DNA from: Myxocyprinus asiaticus
Taxonomy: Eukaryota > Chordata > Actinopteri > Cypriniformes > Catostomidae
NCBI RefSeq assembly: GCF_019703515.2
Contig: NC_059359.1
Coordinates: 2,717,001 to 2,781,000 of the forward strand
Direction: 5' to 3'
DNA: 64,000 nucleotides
Shown: piece by piece, positions 1 through 11,000 of the stretch
How positions within the stretch are numbered: position 1 is the first letter of the stretch
Layout: each line of letters starts with the position of its first letter
Notes under the pieces: generated by a model
Databases searched by the model: none
What the model saw: only the letters and a program-made list of their open reading frames with translations
Told to the model about the DNA's origin: nothing
Program-made: the position numbers and the translations under genes

Positions 1-29
1 TACATGTATTCCGTTACTCCCCAGCCCTG
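1..29. mobile_element. Right end of a hAT-like element, cut by the window edge
   Basis: The first 29 bases match the end of the element at 1159-2046: both read TACATGTATTCCGTTACTCC and then CC. The rest of this copy lies outside the window. Confidence 0.6.
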
Positions 30-561
30 ACAATAATCCTATTTGTAACTAAAAGTTACATAAACCACTTTTTGCTTCTGGTCATTATATATTATGTTAC
101 ATGATATTAAAGCTTGTTAAACAAACGTTTGCAGAGACAGGTGGTCAAAATATGAATATGAACTTAATATTTCATCCTTTACATCAAAACATACATGATT
201 GGGTCAGTGTCATAAATCCCTGTCATAAATCAGTCATGAGATTTGCATCAATAATCCTTCAGCTCAGACTGCACAGACCTTTCACCTGTGAACAACACAC
301 CTGTGAGGAGTCAATGTTTAATCACTGATCACACACTCAACAGGTGATTAATCCCATCATGCATCACTCTTTACAACAGACCTCTGGAAGTTCTTGGAAA
401 CACAACAGCTGCTCTCAGAGGCTTTTTATCACGTTTAACTATTTTTACAGTCAAATCTGAACAGTTTAGATTGTATCAGTGTAAAAGGCCACATCAGTCT
501 CAGGTTTCTCAGTGTGTGTGAAAGGGAAAGAGGGTGAGCAGATGAAGCAATAGATGGGTGG
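30..561. other. Unique-looking AT-rich sequence
   Basis: No gene, RNA or recognised repeat was seen here. The short open frames have no family features. Confidence 0.5.
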
Positions 562-640
562 TTCTCACGAAAACATGTCCAGGTCATATTTCAAACCCCC
601 CCCCCCAAAAAAAAAAAAAAAAATGAATACAATTTTTACA
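562..640. repeat. Fragment of an inverted-repeat element (CATGTCCAGGTCA family)
   Basis: CACGAAAACATGTCCAGGTC matches the left end of the element at 2876-3410. It is followed by C and A homopolymers. Only one end is seen. Confidence 0.4.
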
Positions 641-659
641 GTAATACTATTTTTCACAA

Positions 660-1150
660 CCTGGTCTTATAGAATAAAGTTACTAGCAAAATGGTTTTTA
701 CGTGGCTCACGGCAGTTTCCTGTTACACTAGAGGCGCTACAACAACAATGACTTTTATTCACTTTCTCACAAATCACGAGTAAAACGGGAGATTATCAGT
801 TCATAAACACTTACTTTTCACCCTGTTCCTCACACAATCCTATCTTATGACATCTAAACACTTTTACTGTAGCGCATGACTCATTTGAACATTTGCATCA
901 CATAATCAACTACATTTACAAGCTTATTCAAGTGCAAGGAGCGTTGCACTTGTGATGCAAAGAAGCGGGGTACGAGTCCTGAAGAGCACGGGAGTCGACA
1001 CATGAGCCGAAAGTGTCATTGAAGCACCACAAAATGACGTGGTTGTGTTTTTCATCTCACATTTGCTTTTTCTGACACTATCGGTTAGGTTTAGGTTTAG
1101 GGTAGGGAGGTCTGTTTTTTTATTTTTATTTAAAACTTGACAGAGCATTA
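660..1150 (+). repeat. tRNA-like dispersed repeat (SINE-like), plus copy, left part
   Basis: This aligns with the reverse complement of about 31060-31490. Shared blocks include the box-B-like GGGGTACGAGTCCTGAAGAG and the GGTTTAGGTTTAGGGTAGGG stretch. The copy is interrupted at about 1150 by a hAT-like element and resumes at 2042-2130, with CACACAGTGGACATTTCAC seen in both copies. In this copy the A-box part (TAGCTCAACTGAT in the other copy) is deleted. Confidence 0.6.
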
Positions 1151-1158
1151 ACCGTAAT

Positions 1159-2046
1159 CAGGGTTGGGAAGATTACTTTGAAAAAGTATTTTCAGATTAC
1201 ATGCTGTAAAATGTAACTTGTAACGTATTTCGTTAGATTACTCGAGGTCAGTAATGTAATCTAAATACTTTGGATTACTTCTTCAGCACTGGCACATTTT
1301 TTTCACTTGTTTTGACTATAAACAAGTAAATAAAGTAAGAAAATACACTCCACTGTAAAAATACATTCTCTGAAAAAAAGGCTAAATATCTAATGCGGTT
1401 TTGCTACTCAAGTAAATGTATCTTGTTTTAAGGATTTTTAGATTTTTTACAGGAAAACAATATTTAAATTATTATTAAGAATAAATTTTTTTGCAATGCA
1501 TCTTCGCCCTAATATCAAAGATATTACTAGAGAAAAAAGATATGCTCTAACATAAATTTTCTTCATAGAATTAATTATATAATATAATCGCGCCTGGTAA
1601 CAGATGCATGTAAGGAAAGAAATAGCATTTTAGCTTAATGTTCAATTTACACAAGGTTAACTATTTCTGATGCTCCAAACAGAGTGAACACAACAACATC
1701 CTTTTCTGATCGTATGTGGATTCTGTTCATATAATGATGCAGAAAATATATTATTTGTTGCTTTCTATACGATGTTAAAGGCTACATTGGTTAGCATTTA
1801 TTGTAAAAATAACCCAGTCGCATTAAAAACATTGACAATGCATGTAATCGTGTATTTATTGGATTTATGTTTCATCTGTCAAAGCGTTTCTAACTGTTTT
1901 TTGTTAAGCTGTAGAAACATAATGTAGCTCCTCTATTAAGCTCCCAAGAGAAAGTTCCTCAATGACTGTAGTGGAGCACAGTTACTAATATTTAGCATTT
2001 TAAATATGTAATCCCATTACATGTATTCCGTTACTCCCCAAACCTC
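1159..2046. mobile_element. hAT-like non-autonomous element (CAGGGTTGGG family)
   Basis: It starts CAGGGTTGGGAAGATTAC and ends with the complement of AGGTTTGGGGAGTAACGG, so the ends are inverted repeats. The interior is AT-rich without a frame. It splits the tRNA-like repeat copy at 660-1150/2042-2130; the related copy at 31 kb shows the empty site. Related copies lie at 13655-14640 and 34700-35155. No clean target duplication was found. Confidence 0.65.
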
Positions 2047-2130
2047 ATCTATTTGGGAGAAAATTCTGCTCGCTATTAGCGCCACACAGTGGACATTTCA
2101 CCTCGGAACCACGTAATATAATTTAGCAAA
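2042..2130 (+). repeat. tRNA-like dispersed repeat, plus copy, right part
   Basis: TTTGGGAGAA and CACACAGTGGACATTTCAC match the reverse complement of 30900-31020. This is the other half of the repeat split by the hAT-like element at 1159-2046. Confidence 0.55.
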
Positions 2131-2875
2131 AATGTCGCCAACTACACATACTTTTTATGCGATCAGGCTAATTTTCTTGCATTGTGACATTAAGCACATT
2201 GCTTTTTATTACTATCACGCAAAAAAATTTCATTCTCATTATTGTAATACATTAATGAAAATCATCCTGTCCGGACACTATTACTTATTGATTGTTATTA
2301 TTATTTAAATCTGCATAAATGAAATAATTATCAGTATTCATTTCTTGAAAGATTTGGATAGTTATGATATCATTATTGGAGTACTGACTGGCAATAATGA
2401 AATATTCTGCCACACCTGATGATTGCTTATTAAACATGCATTAAATTAGTTGCCTGTCTAAAACAAACACAGAATGAGACAGCGAAACGGAAAACTCCTC
2501 CAGAGTTTAAGGCCGTTTAGTCGGGACTCAAATTTTACTTTCAAATATTGTCTCAAGCTTCATTAGCTAGTTCCCCTCCCTTAAGCCGAGCACCAACTTT
2601 ATAATGAGCTTTAAAAACCCAAAATAATTACATCTAATGCATGTACTCCTTTTTTATTCCGAATGGAAATCTAGTACCAAATTATATTCCAGCGCTGGGA
2701 CAGAAGTAGATTTAAAATGAATTATTCCTCCTCATAAGAGACACCAAAGTTAAATTAACTGATGAGAAATATATGACTAACTTTATTGCAAGTTTCAAAT
2801 GACTATAGAAAGTATGATTTTAATAGATATTTTGCTGAAAAAAAAATCACTTTTTTTCTTTTGTTGACTTTATGG
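2131..2875. other. AT-rich sequence, nothing recognised
   Basis: No gene or repeat family was recognised in this stretch. Confidence 0.5.
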
Positions 2876-3410
2876 AATCTCGCGAAAGCTGTTCAGAACA
2901 TGTCCAGGTCACATTTCACCCCCAAAATCAAAAGAAATAAGTCAAATATATTTTTAAGACTTTTTTAAGACTAAAATGTAAAATGTATAGGACATAAATT
3001 GCATAACAATTAAGTACATTTTCCTGCATAATCCCATTGATTACTGTAATGCGAAACAAAACAATGATATATTAAGTAAGCTAAAAAAATCTATTTTTAC
3101 ATCAGGATAGTACTTGATAGACTGTCTTTAATATCTGCTGATAAAAAAAAATAAAAAAAGGTTATTACAGAAATGAGCAGACTACCTTGCAGCAATACCT
3201 ACTGTATAGTGCATAATGAAACATCAAAATTAAAATGTTTGGACGCTTTAATAATGAGAATTTTGACAAAAATGTACCTAATTGTCTTAACAATAGTCAC
3301 AATGCAAGAAATTATAAAAAGGGCTACATTTTCTTAATGCAAAATAAATTCCTTTTGTTTTTGTGATGAAATCAATGTGACCTGCTCATGTTTTCGTGAC
3401 ATTTATGTCA
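2876..3410. mobile_element. Small inverted-repeat element (CATGTCCAGGTCA family)
   Basis: The left end has GAACATGTCCAGGTCACATT and the right end is close to its complement (AATGTGACCTGCTCATGTTT). There is no coding potential inside. It is probably a MITE; the superfamily is unknown. Confidence 0.45.
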
Positions 3411-3944
3411 CCATGCAACTACCTTAGCACCTCTACACAATTATCTCCTTATATCACAGGTCCTGTCAACTGTTTATGACCAGGAAAGAAAATTACTCTG
3501 ACCTTTGCATTGTTTGCTCTCTGTACTGTATTGTGGACAAGATCTACACTGTAAAACAGTCTTTTAAAAGAGCAATCGACATGTGAGCTGAGCCATACAA
3601 TTTGCAGTACAACATTAATGTACTGTAACATTCATAATGAAACAACAATTATAGTATAAAAGTAAAAAAAGATATTAAAGGTGCTATATTTGTAAAAAGA
3701 GACAACTATAAATAAACTATTTGCAGGTTAAAAACATTGCTCTGAGTGACCCAGCCAGCCTGACACAGCAACACTGGCTCAACCAATTGTGTAGTTTGAC
3801 CAATGGCAGAAGAGGGAGTGTTCAGGAAACCTGTCTGAAAATCATTATTTGTACAATTCTGTTTAATGACTCTAGTGCTGCAGAAATGAACACAGTTCAT
3901 TTAACACCTCTTTGGTCTTAATGATCAAGTCTCTACGTTGTCCT
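3411..3944. other. Non-coding sequence, nothing recognised
   Basis: Short overlapping open frames on both strands at about 3700-3920 have no domain signs. No repeat family was recognised. Confidence 0.45.
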
Positions 3945-4283
3945 AAAGGGTCAAATTGACCCTATTTATGTTCAATTTCAAAAGCTTGTAATAAAATTAC
4001 AAATTTTGTTTTCTATCACCTTCTATTCCAATATACACACTTGAAAGGCAGGGGACGCCCCAACACAGCTTCACAATACTTGTAATAGCTTGTAATAAAG
4101 GCTCTGTTTGCTCTATCTTTCTACATTTGGTCTTAAATCGTTCATCTAGGTGCCAGCTAACACTAGAAAATTTTTTTTTTCTGTATCACCTTCTATCACA
4201 ATATATAGATCTGAAAGGCAGGGGGGCCTCAACTTCACCCATAGACATCCAGTCTTTGTTGAGATGCCTCACCATAAAATTGT

Positions 4284-4319
<36 letters not shown>

Positions 4320-5685
4320 TGCACACAGTAAGTACATACACACAGACACCCATAAACACTCACTGACAACAGACACAAATGCAAACACAAAAATGCAGTT
4401 CAGCAAAAGTATAATAAACAAATCATTGTTTGAATGTTCCTGAATATTGATGAAACAAATGTATACATCATTAGCTTTCAAATGCTTTCAAATGAAACCA
4501 AGATCACATTTGTGGTCCTTTCAGACGGCGAGATATTCCACAAAACATGAGGAAAGGGCGGGGCTTCCAAAAAAGACTGGATGTCTATGGGCGGAGTCAC
4601 AAACCACGTTGGGGCGCCCCCTGCTTTTTAGATCTGTATGTTGTGATAGAAAGTGATAGAAAAAAAAAGAATTTCTAGTGTTAGCTTGCGCCTAGATGAA
4701 CGATTTAAGACCAAAAGTAGAGAGATAGAGCAAACAGAGCCTGTATTACATGCTTCTGAAATAAAAAATAAAAAAGGGTAAATTTGACCCTTAAAGGGTG
4801 TGTTCACACTTGTAGTTCAGTTCTCTTGGTCCAGACCAAAAAATAAAATGATACATTTAGTCCTGGGTCACTTAGCATTCACACTGGCATTTTTAACACT
4901 GAACCTAAAGATATATAAAACAAAAGGCATCAGGAAAAAGTCACAACCTGATTGGACAGCTTTTATGACGTATTTTTGCTTCGGAATTTGCCGAACATCC
5001 AAAACAATGCTGGCTGCTGGGCGAAATGCGCTCGTTAGATTTATATGTGTATATGGTGGTATTTTTACCAGCTGAGAACAAACAAAGAGCTAATAAAATG
5101 TGTAAAGGAGTCAAAACAGCACCAGGAATTCCTCCGTTGCACACACAAACGAAGATATGCTGCAAGGACGGCTGACGGCGGTTCTGACGCCTGTACCGAA
5201 CTGTAATGGGCAACATAGCTCCTATGATGAGAAGAACCAGGTATGCTTGAGGTCAGTATTAGGCAAATTACTTCCTGTTTTTGGTCCGTTTAGACGTCTT
5301 TGGTCCATGTTGCGTTCATATATCAATCGAACCGCACCAGAGTTTGTTTGGAAGCGGACCGAGACCCACTATTCAGGCGGTCTCGGTCCACTTGATTGGT
5401 GTGCACCAAGGTTCGGATGGCAGCGTTCACACTTGTTCAAATGAACCGCACTAACAGAGCAATCGCACCAGAGTTCGTTTGGAACCAAACCTGCCAAGTG
5501 TGAACACACCCAAAGAAAACGTAGGGTGTTTTTTTTTTTTGTAGCTTTCTGTATAAATACATGAAATTGTGAGGGTCAGATCACCCCTGTGGAGGATGTC
5601 ATGACGTTTTAGGCTGAAAACTTAAAGTTAAGTGGATGTAAGTGTTAAAAATTCAAAAGGGTCAAATTGACCCTTAAGACCAAGG
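3945..5685. repeat. Long inverted repeat flanked by GGGTCAAATTGACCC palindromes
   Basis: Near-palindromes GGGTCAAATTGACCC-type occur at about 3949, 4776 and 5659. The left arm, about 4080-4260 (GCTCTGTTTGCTCTATC, TAGTG-type CTAACACTAGAAA, CTGAAAGGCAGGGGG), is repeated in reverse at about 4540-4760. A (CA)n tract (4289-4316) lies in the loop. Part of the sequence also resembles 40880-41060 and 59150-59260, so this is a dispersed family. The GTGTTCACACTTG element at 4795-5511 is inserted in it. Confidence 0.6.
4795..5511. mobile_element. DNA transposon remnant with GGGTGTGTTCACACTTG inverted ends
   Basis: The left end GGGTGTGTTCACACTTGTAG and right end CAAGTGTGAACACACCC are inverted repeats of 17 bp or more, bounded by AAA on both sides. 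There is no frame of transposase type. GGG...CCC ends with a 3-bp duplication suggest a Harbinger-type MITE; this is an inference. Confidence 0.6.
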
Positions 5686-6940
5686 ATGGGTTAAGGAAGC
5701 TAGTCAATTTGTCAAATCACTACTTTCTATCAACACAACTAGCATAAATATAGTGTGTCATTACCAACGGGGTGGGACACTTATGAGAGTAATTTAATAA
5801 TAACACAATGAGCACTACAAAGTCGACATGTTTGAATGCTGAGCCATCTGTTAAAACTTAGGTAAGATTAGCTCATTAGCTTTCTACTAGGGTTGATTTA
5901 CCTGATTTTCTTGCATATCTTCCTCAGAAAATTTGTAGAACAAAGTACAGCTGACTCACGCCAGTGTTTGAACACACTATGTACTCATAAACATAGTTTT
6001 GCAATGATATGTTTGTTTTTCCTATAACAATGAGCCTTTTCTGTTATTTTGAGACCAGCGGTGCAGTACAAAATACATTTCAGGACTTCCTCATTGCTAG
6101 AAAGTAAAAGAAACATGAGAATCTTTTGTCTGATATGCAAATTCCTGAGCATGGAAACTGCTGGCATTGTGCGCTCATGTTTATTATGAGTTCTTAAAGA
6201 CATGCATCTCAAGTCTGAAATCCTTTGTATGGTTATTTTGAGCTGTAAATTAAATATAATGTACAAATACTGTCAAACCCATCAATGTTACTGTTAAATT
6301 TAAGTCAAAATGAATTGGAGTTTGAATGGTCTTGGCCTGTTTGAACATTCCTTCAGTGCAAGTCTATTGGATTTGGGGGATTTTTGATCGTCCACTGTGT
6401 AAAAAACGTAATTCCGATCAGTTCGAAAAGTCATAGCAACCTGAGTCAGAACATCTGAAGGTCTGAAGGTCTGTGCCAAGTTGGTGGATGTAGCTTGAAA
6501 GCTCTAGGATGACTAACAGTCCAAAATGCTATTCTTTGTTTAGAGATTTTCAGAGAATGCTAAACCAAGTCTGTAGAACAACAGTATGTTGGTTTTGCCA
6601 AGCCAACATAATGAAATTTCATGAATTACAACTCGTGAATGGATTTAATGATCAAATAAGTTAAAATAAAAAATTGGAACAGCAGGTGAACACTTGTGAA
6701 CATGGCAATGCTACAGCTTAGTTTCAGTCAAAGTGCACAAACAATATAACAAATAAAAGTGGCTATTTACATACATCATATAACATGTACAATGACAACC
6801 ATCCATTCAGTTGGGGGAACAGCATTATTCAAGTTTTTTTTTTCATCCTTACGATAGGCAACAAATTTCAGTTGAAATAGTCTTTTGGAAAAGAAGTCTT
6901 AATGCCTGATCCAGGAAACACTGAAGAACTGCATTAGATA
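5686..6940. other. Non-coding, including the possible 3' UTR of the receptor gene
   Basis: No repeat or gene was recognised. Minus-strand ATTAAA (6648-6643) and AATAAA (6185-6180) are possible poly(A) signals for the receptor transcript. Confidence 0.4.
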
Positions 6941-6944
6941 GAGC

Positions 6945-7135
6945 ATCCATGCTGGTCCAGACTGGTTTATGCTGGTTAGTGCTAGTCACCAGCGAAAAAC
7001 GCTAGTCAGCCAGCATGGCCTGAACAAGGACGTCTTGCCGATCAAGCTAGCTAAGAAGCCAGGTTGCTAACAACAGCATACCAGCATCCCATGCTGGAAA
7101 CCAGCTTCCACAACAAATGCAAGTGACCAGCAATG
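6945..7135. repeat. TGCTGGT/ACCAGCA degenerate repeat in the receptor 3' UTR
   Basis: GCTGGT and its complement ACCAGC recur about ten times in 190 bp (GCTGGTCCAGACTGGTTTA, then further ACCAGC and GCTGG boxes). Both orientations alternate, so the RNA could fold. It starts about 40 bases after the receptor stop codon. Confidence 0.6.
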
Positions 7136-7177
7136 CTCAGTTTAGAGGAACTCCCCATTTTCGAGTTAAGACAAAGA

Positions 7178-8011
7178 TCATCCTTGCATTTGCAACATCC
7201 ATCTGTCCAGAGAGATCAAACCAACTCTTGATTCTTCTCCATCTCCTATGTTCTCCTCTTCTTCTGGTTCAGTCGAACTCTCAAGGAGATCAGTCCTTAG
7301 AATATACGTCCTCTGGTCTTGATGTCTTTTCAAAGACATACCTGGCAGACAGTTCTCCCTGTAGTTTGACGTCTCACATGAGAAACTCGAGGAAAGGCCA
7401 ACAGAGATCTCAGAAACATGTACAGGCGGGTAAGCTACATTACTCCTCGAGTCCTCTATAACTAGATCCGTTAGTAAAGGTTTCCTTTCTCCATGTAAAG
7501 TCTCATGAGCTAGTAACAGAGAACTCTGGAAGAGAAATTCGTGCAGCTGCAATGTACCATTAGAACCAGGTGTAACCGGCACCACCAGGGGCTTGTTGTT
7601 GGTATCAGAGTCTGTAAGCTTTCGGTCCACTGAAACATTGGTCCCTTCAACCCAAACCGACTGTAGTCCAGATAATTTCGAGCTGGTCTCATCAATCCTG
7701 CCGTCAGTTGGTGGATTATCCGAGATCTGGACATCTGAACGACCCACGACCATGCTGTAGATGACAGAAGGCTCGGAGATGTCGCTTGTCATTTCCTGTT
7801 GACTGCCAACAGAGTCACTCTTCCACTCAGGGTCATGAGAGTCTTGAGATGCATAACCAGTACAATTATACATGACCTCTGACCTCTCCTGAGGAATAGA
7901 GGCTTGTGGAAGCTTTTGGCTGATATCGCAAAATCCCGACCACACCTGCACTTTGGATATGTCGTCCCAGGTATGTGAACAAAACAGCTGAGTGTTGATC
8001 TTTGGCAGCAT
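7178..8011 (-). CDS. Receptor exon 7: cytoplasmic tail and stop
   Basis: The acceptor (TTCTCTCTCTATGAAACAG) opens a phase 0 exon of 834 bases ending in TGA. The upstream in-frame ATG at 8020-8018 is intronic and should not be used as a start. The tail (residues 257-533) begins MLPKINTQLF, giving a second LPK after the LPKAL of exon 6. It has GYASQ at about residue 309 (YxxQ, STAT3-type), a tyrosine in VIYSM at about 341, and an acidic TEPEEEENIGDGEE run before SLDRWMLQMQG. GYAS and the tryptophan-containing C-terminus resemble IL-20RA. The 3' UTR would run leftwards; ATTAAA at 6648-6643 on the minus strand is one possible poly(A) signal. Confidence 0.85.
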   Translation of the reverse strand: MLPKINTQLFCSHTWDDISKVQVWSGFCDISQKLPQASIPQERSEVMYNCTGYASQDSHDPEWKSDSVGSQQEMTSDISEPSVIYSMVVGRSDVQISDNPPTDGRIDETSSKLSGLQSVWVEGTNVSVDRKLTDSDTNNKPLVVPVTPGSNGTLQLHEFLFQSSLLLAHETLHGERKPLLTDLVIEDSRSNVAYPPVHVSEISVGLSSSFSCETSNYRENCLPGMSLKRHQDQRTYILRTDLLESSTEPEEEENIGDGEESRVGLISLDRWMLQMQG

Positions 8012-11000
8012 CTGTTTCATAGAGAGAGAACAAATTATAATTTTTAAAAGTCACTTGTCTGCATGTATGATCAGATTAATAATCCTGATGATCCTAAATC
8101 CCATGGATTTGAACTAAGGCTCGCAAGGCTACTCATTTTTGATAGTTGAGTAACTACCAGAAAAATAGCCAAGTAGAAAAATAGCCACATGCGTGGACAT
8201 TACGCTTTGGCTTCGCTATAGGCAATGCATAATTTAATTTCATTTAAACTGAATGATCTCAGTTCATGAGACTCTAGGCTGTCATTAAAGGGTTAAACTT
8301 TCGAAGTACAGTCATGTGACAAAACAACATGGTGCCGATCTCAGCTGAGTTTGTCTTTGGGATAAATGCCAACAAAACTACATCTGGTAAGAAACTACAT
8401 AAACTTTTTACATTAAAACCTGTTTGAGTCAAAAGAGGAGTCTCTAGTTTCATCCGATATGCCATTTTAAAAATGTAAATGATTTATCGTGAAACGGCAT
8501 GCTGTTAAACACAATGACCACGTAATCAAGCTATTACAAGGAATATTTATACTTTTACAAATATATTTGTCACTTCGCAGGACCATTTAAAGTGAACTAG
8601 TGAAGGCAGAAAGGTGATTAAAGTGGTGAAAAACTTAAAAGAAATGGTGCCCGGTAAAATATACACTTTCTAAAATATACACTTTCCCTAATGCTTTCGT
8701 ATAAATGTGACCCAAAAATCTTGATGTTGATCAATCAGAAGTTCATTTTATGCATCAACTACCGTACCTCTTAATAACTGAGGCCTTCCGTGTCTAAAAA
8801 TCAGAAATATCAGCACTCATAAAGGGAAAAAAATCTTAAAATCTGGTTTGATCTTCATCTAAGTTACAATAATTTAACTAATAGCACACAAATGATTGTA
8901 TTGTTCTTGTAGATATTGAAAACATCATTCAAACATTCACAGTGTAGGTTGGAAAAAGTATGTGAACCCCATAGGCTAATGATGTCAACAAAAGCAAATT
9001 AGGGTCAGGAGTTGGCAAACTTGGCATCCAATTAATGAAACAACATCGGAGGTGTGGGTTAGAGCTAGTTTGACTTATAAAAAGCACTCAAACATGTAGA
9101 GTTTACTATTCACAAGAAGCGTCTGCTGACGTGGATCATGACTCACAAAAAAGAGATCTCAGAAGACCTACGATCAAGAATTGTTGCTTTGCATAAATCT
9201 GGAAAGGGTTATAAAGTTATCTCGAAGAGCTTAGATATTCATCTGTCCACAGTTAGACAAACTGTCTATAAATGGAGATGATTTAGTACAGTGGGTACTC
9301 TCACTAGAAGTGGCCGTCCAGCCAAGATGACTCAAAGGGCACACTGCAGAATGCTCAATGAGGTAAAAAAGAACCCTAGAGTGCCAGATAAAGACTTGAA
9401 GGAATCATTGGACTGGTTAACATCTCTGTTCATGAGTCTACTATACGGAAAACATTAAACAGGTATGGTGTTCATGGCAAGACAACATGAAGGAAACTGC
9501 TGCGTTCCAACAGAAACATTTCTGTGCACCTGAAGTTTGGCAAAGACCACCTTGACCTCCACAACACTACTGGGAAAATGTTTTGTGGGCTGATGAAACT
9601 AAGGTTAAATTGTTGGGGAAGAAAACACAGCACTACGTATGTATGGTGTAAAAAGGGCACCGCATACCAACATGAAAACATCATCCCAATGGGGAAGTAT
9701 GGTGGAGGGAGCATCATGATTTGGGGCTGTTTTGCTGTTTCAGGGCCTGAACCGCTTGCCATCATCGAGAGAATAATTAATTCCCAAGTTTATCAAGATA
9801 TCTGATAAACTGCAGGATAATATCAGGGTTGCACCAGATGAAGCTCAGTAGAAGCTGGGTGATGCATCAGGACAATGACCCTAAATATCAAAGTAAATCC
9901 ACTACAGAATGACTTCAAAAAATAAAATCCATCTTTTGGAGTGTCCCAGTCAGAGCCCAGACCTTAACCCAATAGAGATGCTGTGGAATGACCTCAAGAG
10001 AGTCGTTCACACCAGATATCCTAAGAATATGGCTGAACTGAAGCAGTTCTGTAAGGAAGAATGATCCAGAATTCCTTCTGAATGTTGTGCAGGTTTAATA
10101 CGTGGCTACCGGAAACGCTTGGTTGAGGTTATTGCTGCCAAAGGAGGATCGACCAGTTATTAAATCCAAGGGTTCACTTACTTTTTCCACAGCACTGTGA
10201 ATGTTTAATAGGATGTGTTCAATAAAGACATGAAAGATTATAATTGTGTTTGTGTGTTGTTAGCTTAAGCACATTGTGTTTGTCTATACTTGTGACTTTA
10301 ATGAAGATGAGATCACATTTAATGACCAATTAATGCAGAAAACCAGCTAATTCCAAAGGGTTCACATACTTATTCTTGCCACTGTAAGATGATTAGGAAA
10401 CTGACATGTCCTGTGGTGTGACATGCTATACTCCTTTCAAAACTATTTTAAACAACATTTTGCATACTGCAAGCAGCTTTTATGACCTCATAAGTCTACG
10501 TGGAATATTTATACTTTTAAAAATGTATCTACTGAAGGCAAAATGGTGATTAAAAATGGAAAAAGTTAAAAAACAAACAAACAAACCTACAGAATCTAAA
10601 ATAAATTTCCCTCACACATTCATATTGATTTTAACCTAAGATCTTAATGCTTATAAAACGTTCATGGATATTTAATGCATCAACTAATGAACCTCTTTAT
10701 AAATGAGGCTCTCTATGTCTCAAAAGCTGTCTGTACGTCCCAAACAATTCTCTTTAATTCCGTTTCAAAATAGTAAATACGATTTTAGCACTAATCCAAC
10801 GGGAAGTTTAAAAAGTGAATGAAGCCAAATATTTGACTTGATTATCTGCAAGAGGTTTCACAAGTTGAGCTAGTTTACTGAGCAAATATCCACATGCATG
10901 ATTTATCTTTTGATATCACAAAGGGAAGGATTTTTATTATTATTATTATCGCAAGTTTCAAAACAAAGTAAATAATCCATAATTAGTACACAAATACGGA

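Noticed and set aside
4269..4481. Cys/Val-rich minus-strand frame
   Set aside because: It is produced by the (CA)n microsatellite.
7117..7461. 114-codon plus-strand frame
   Set aside because: It overlaps receptor exon 7 on the other strand and has no family features.
8012..8020. In-frame ATG upstream of receptor exon 7
   Set aside because: It lies within the acceptor sequence (ATGAAACAG) of intron 6; the exon starts at 8011.
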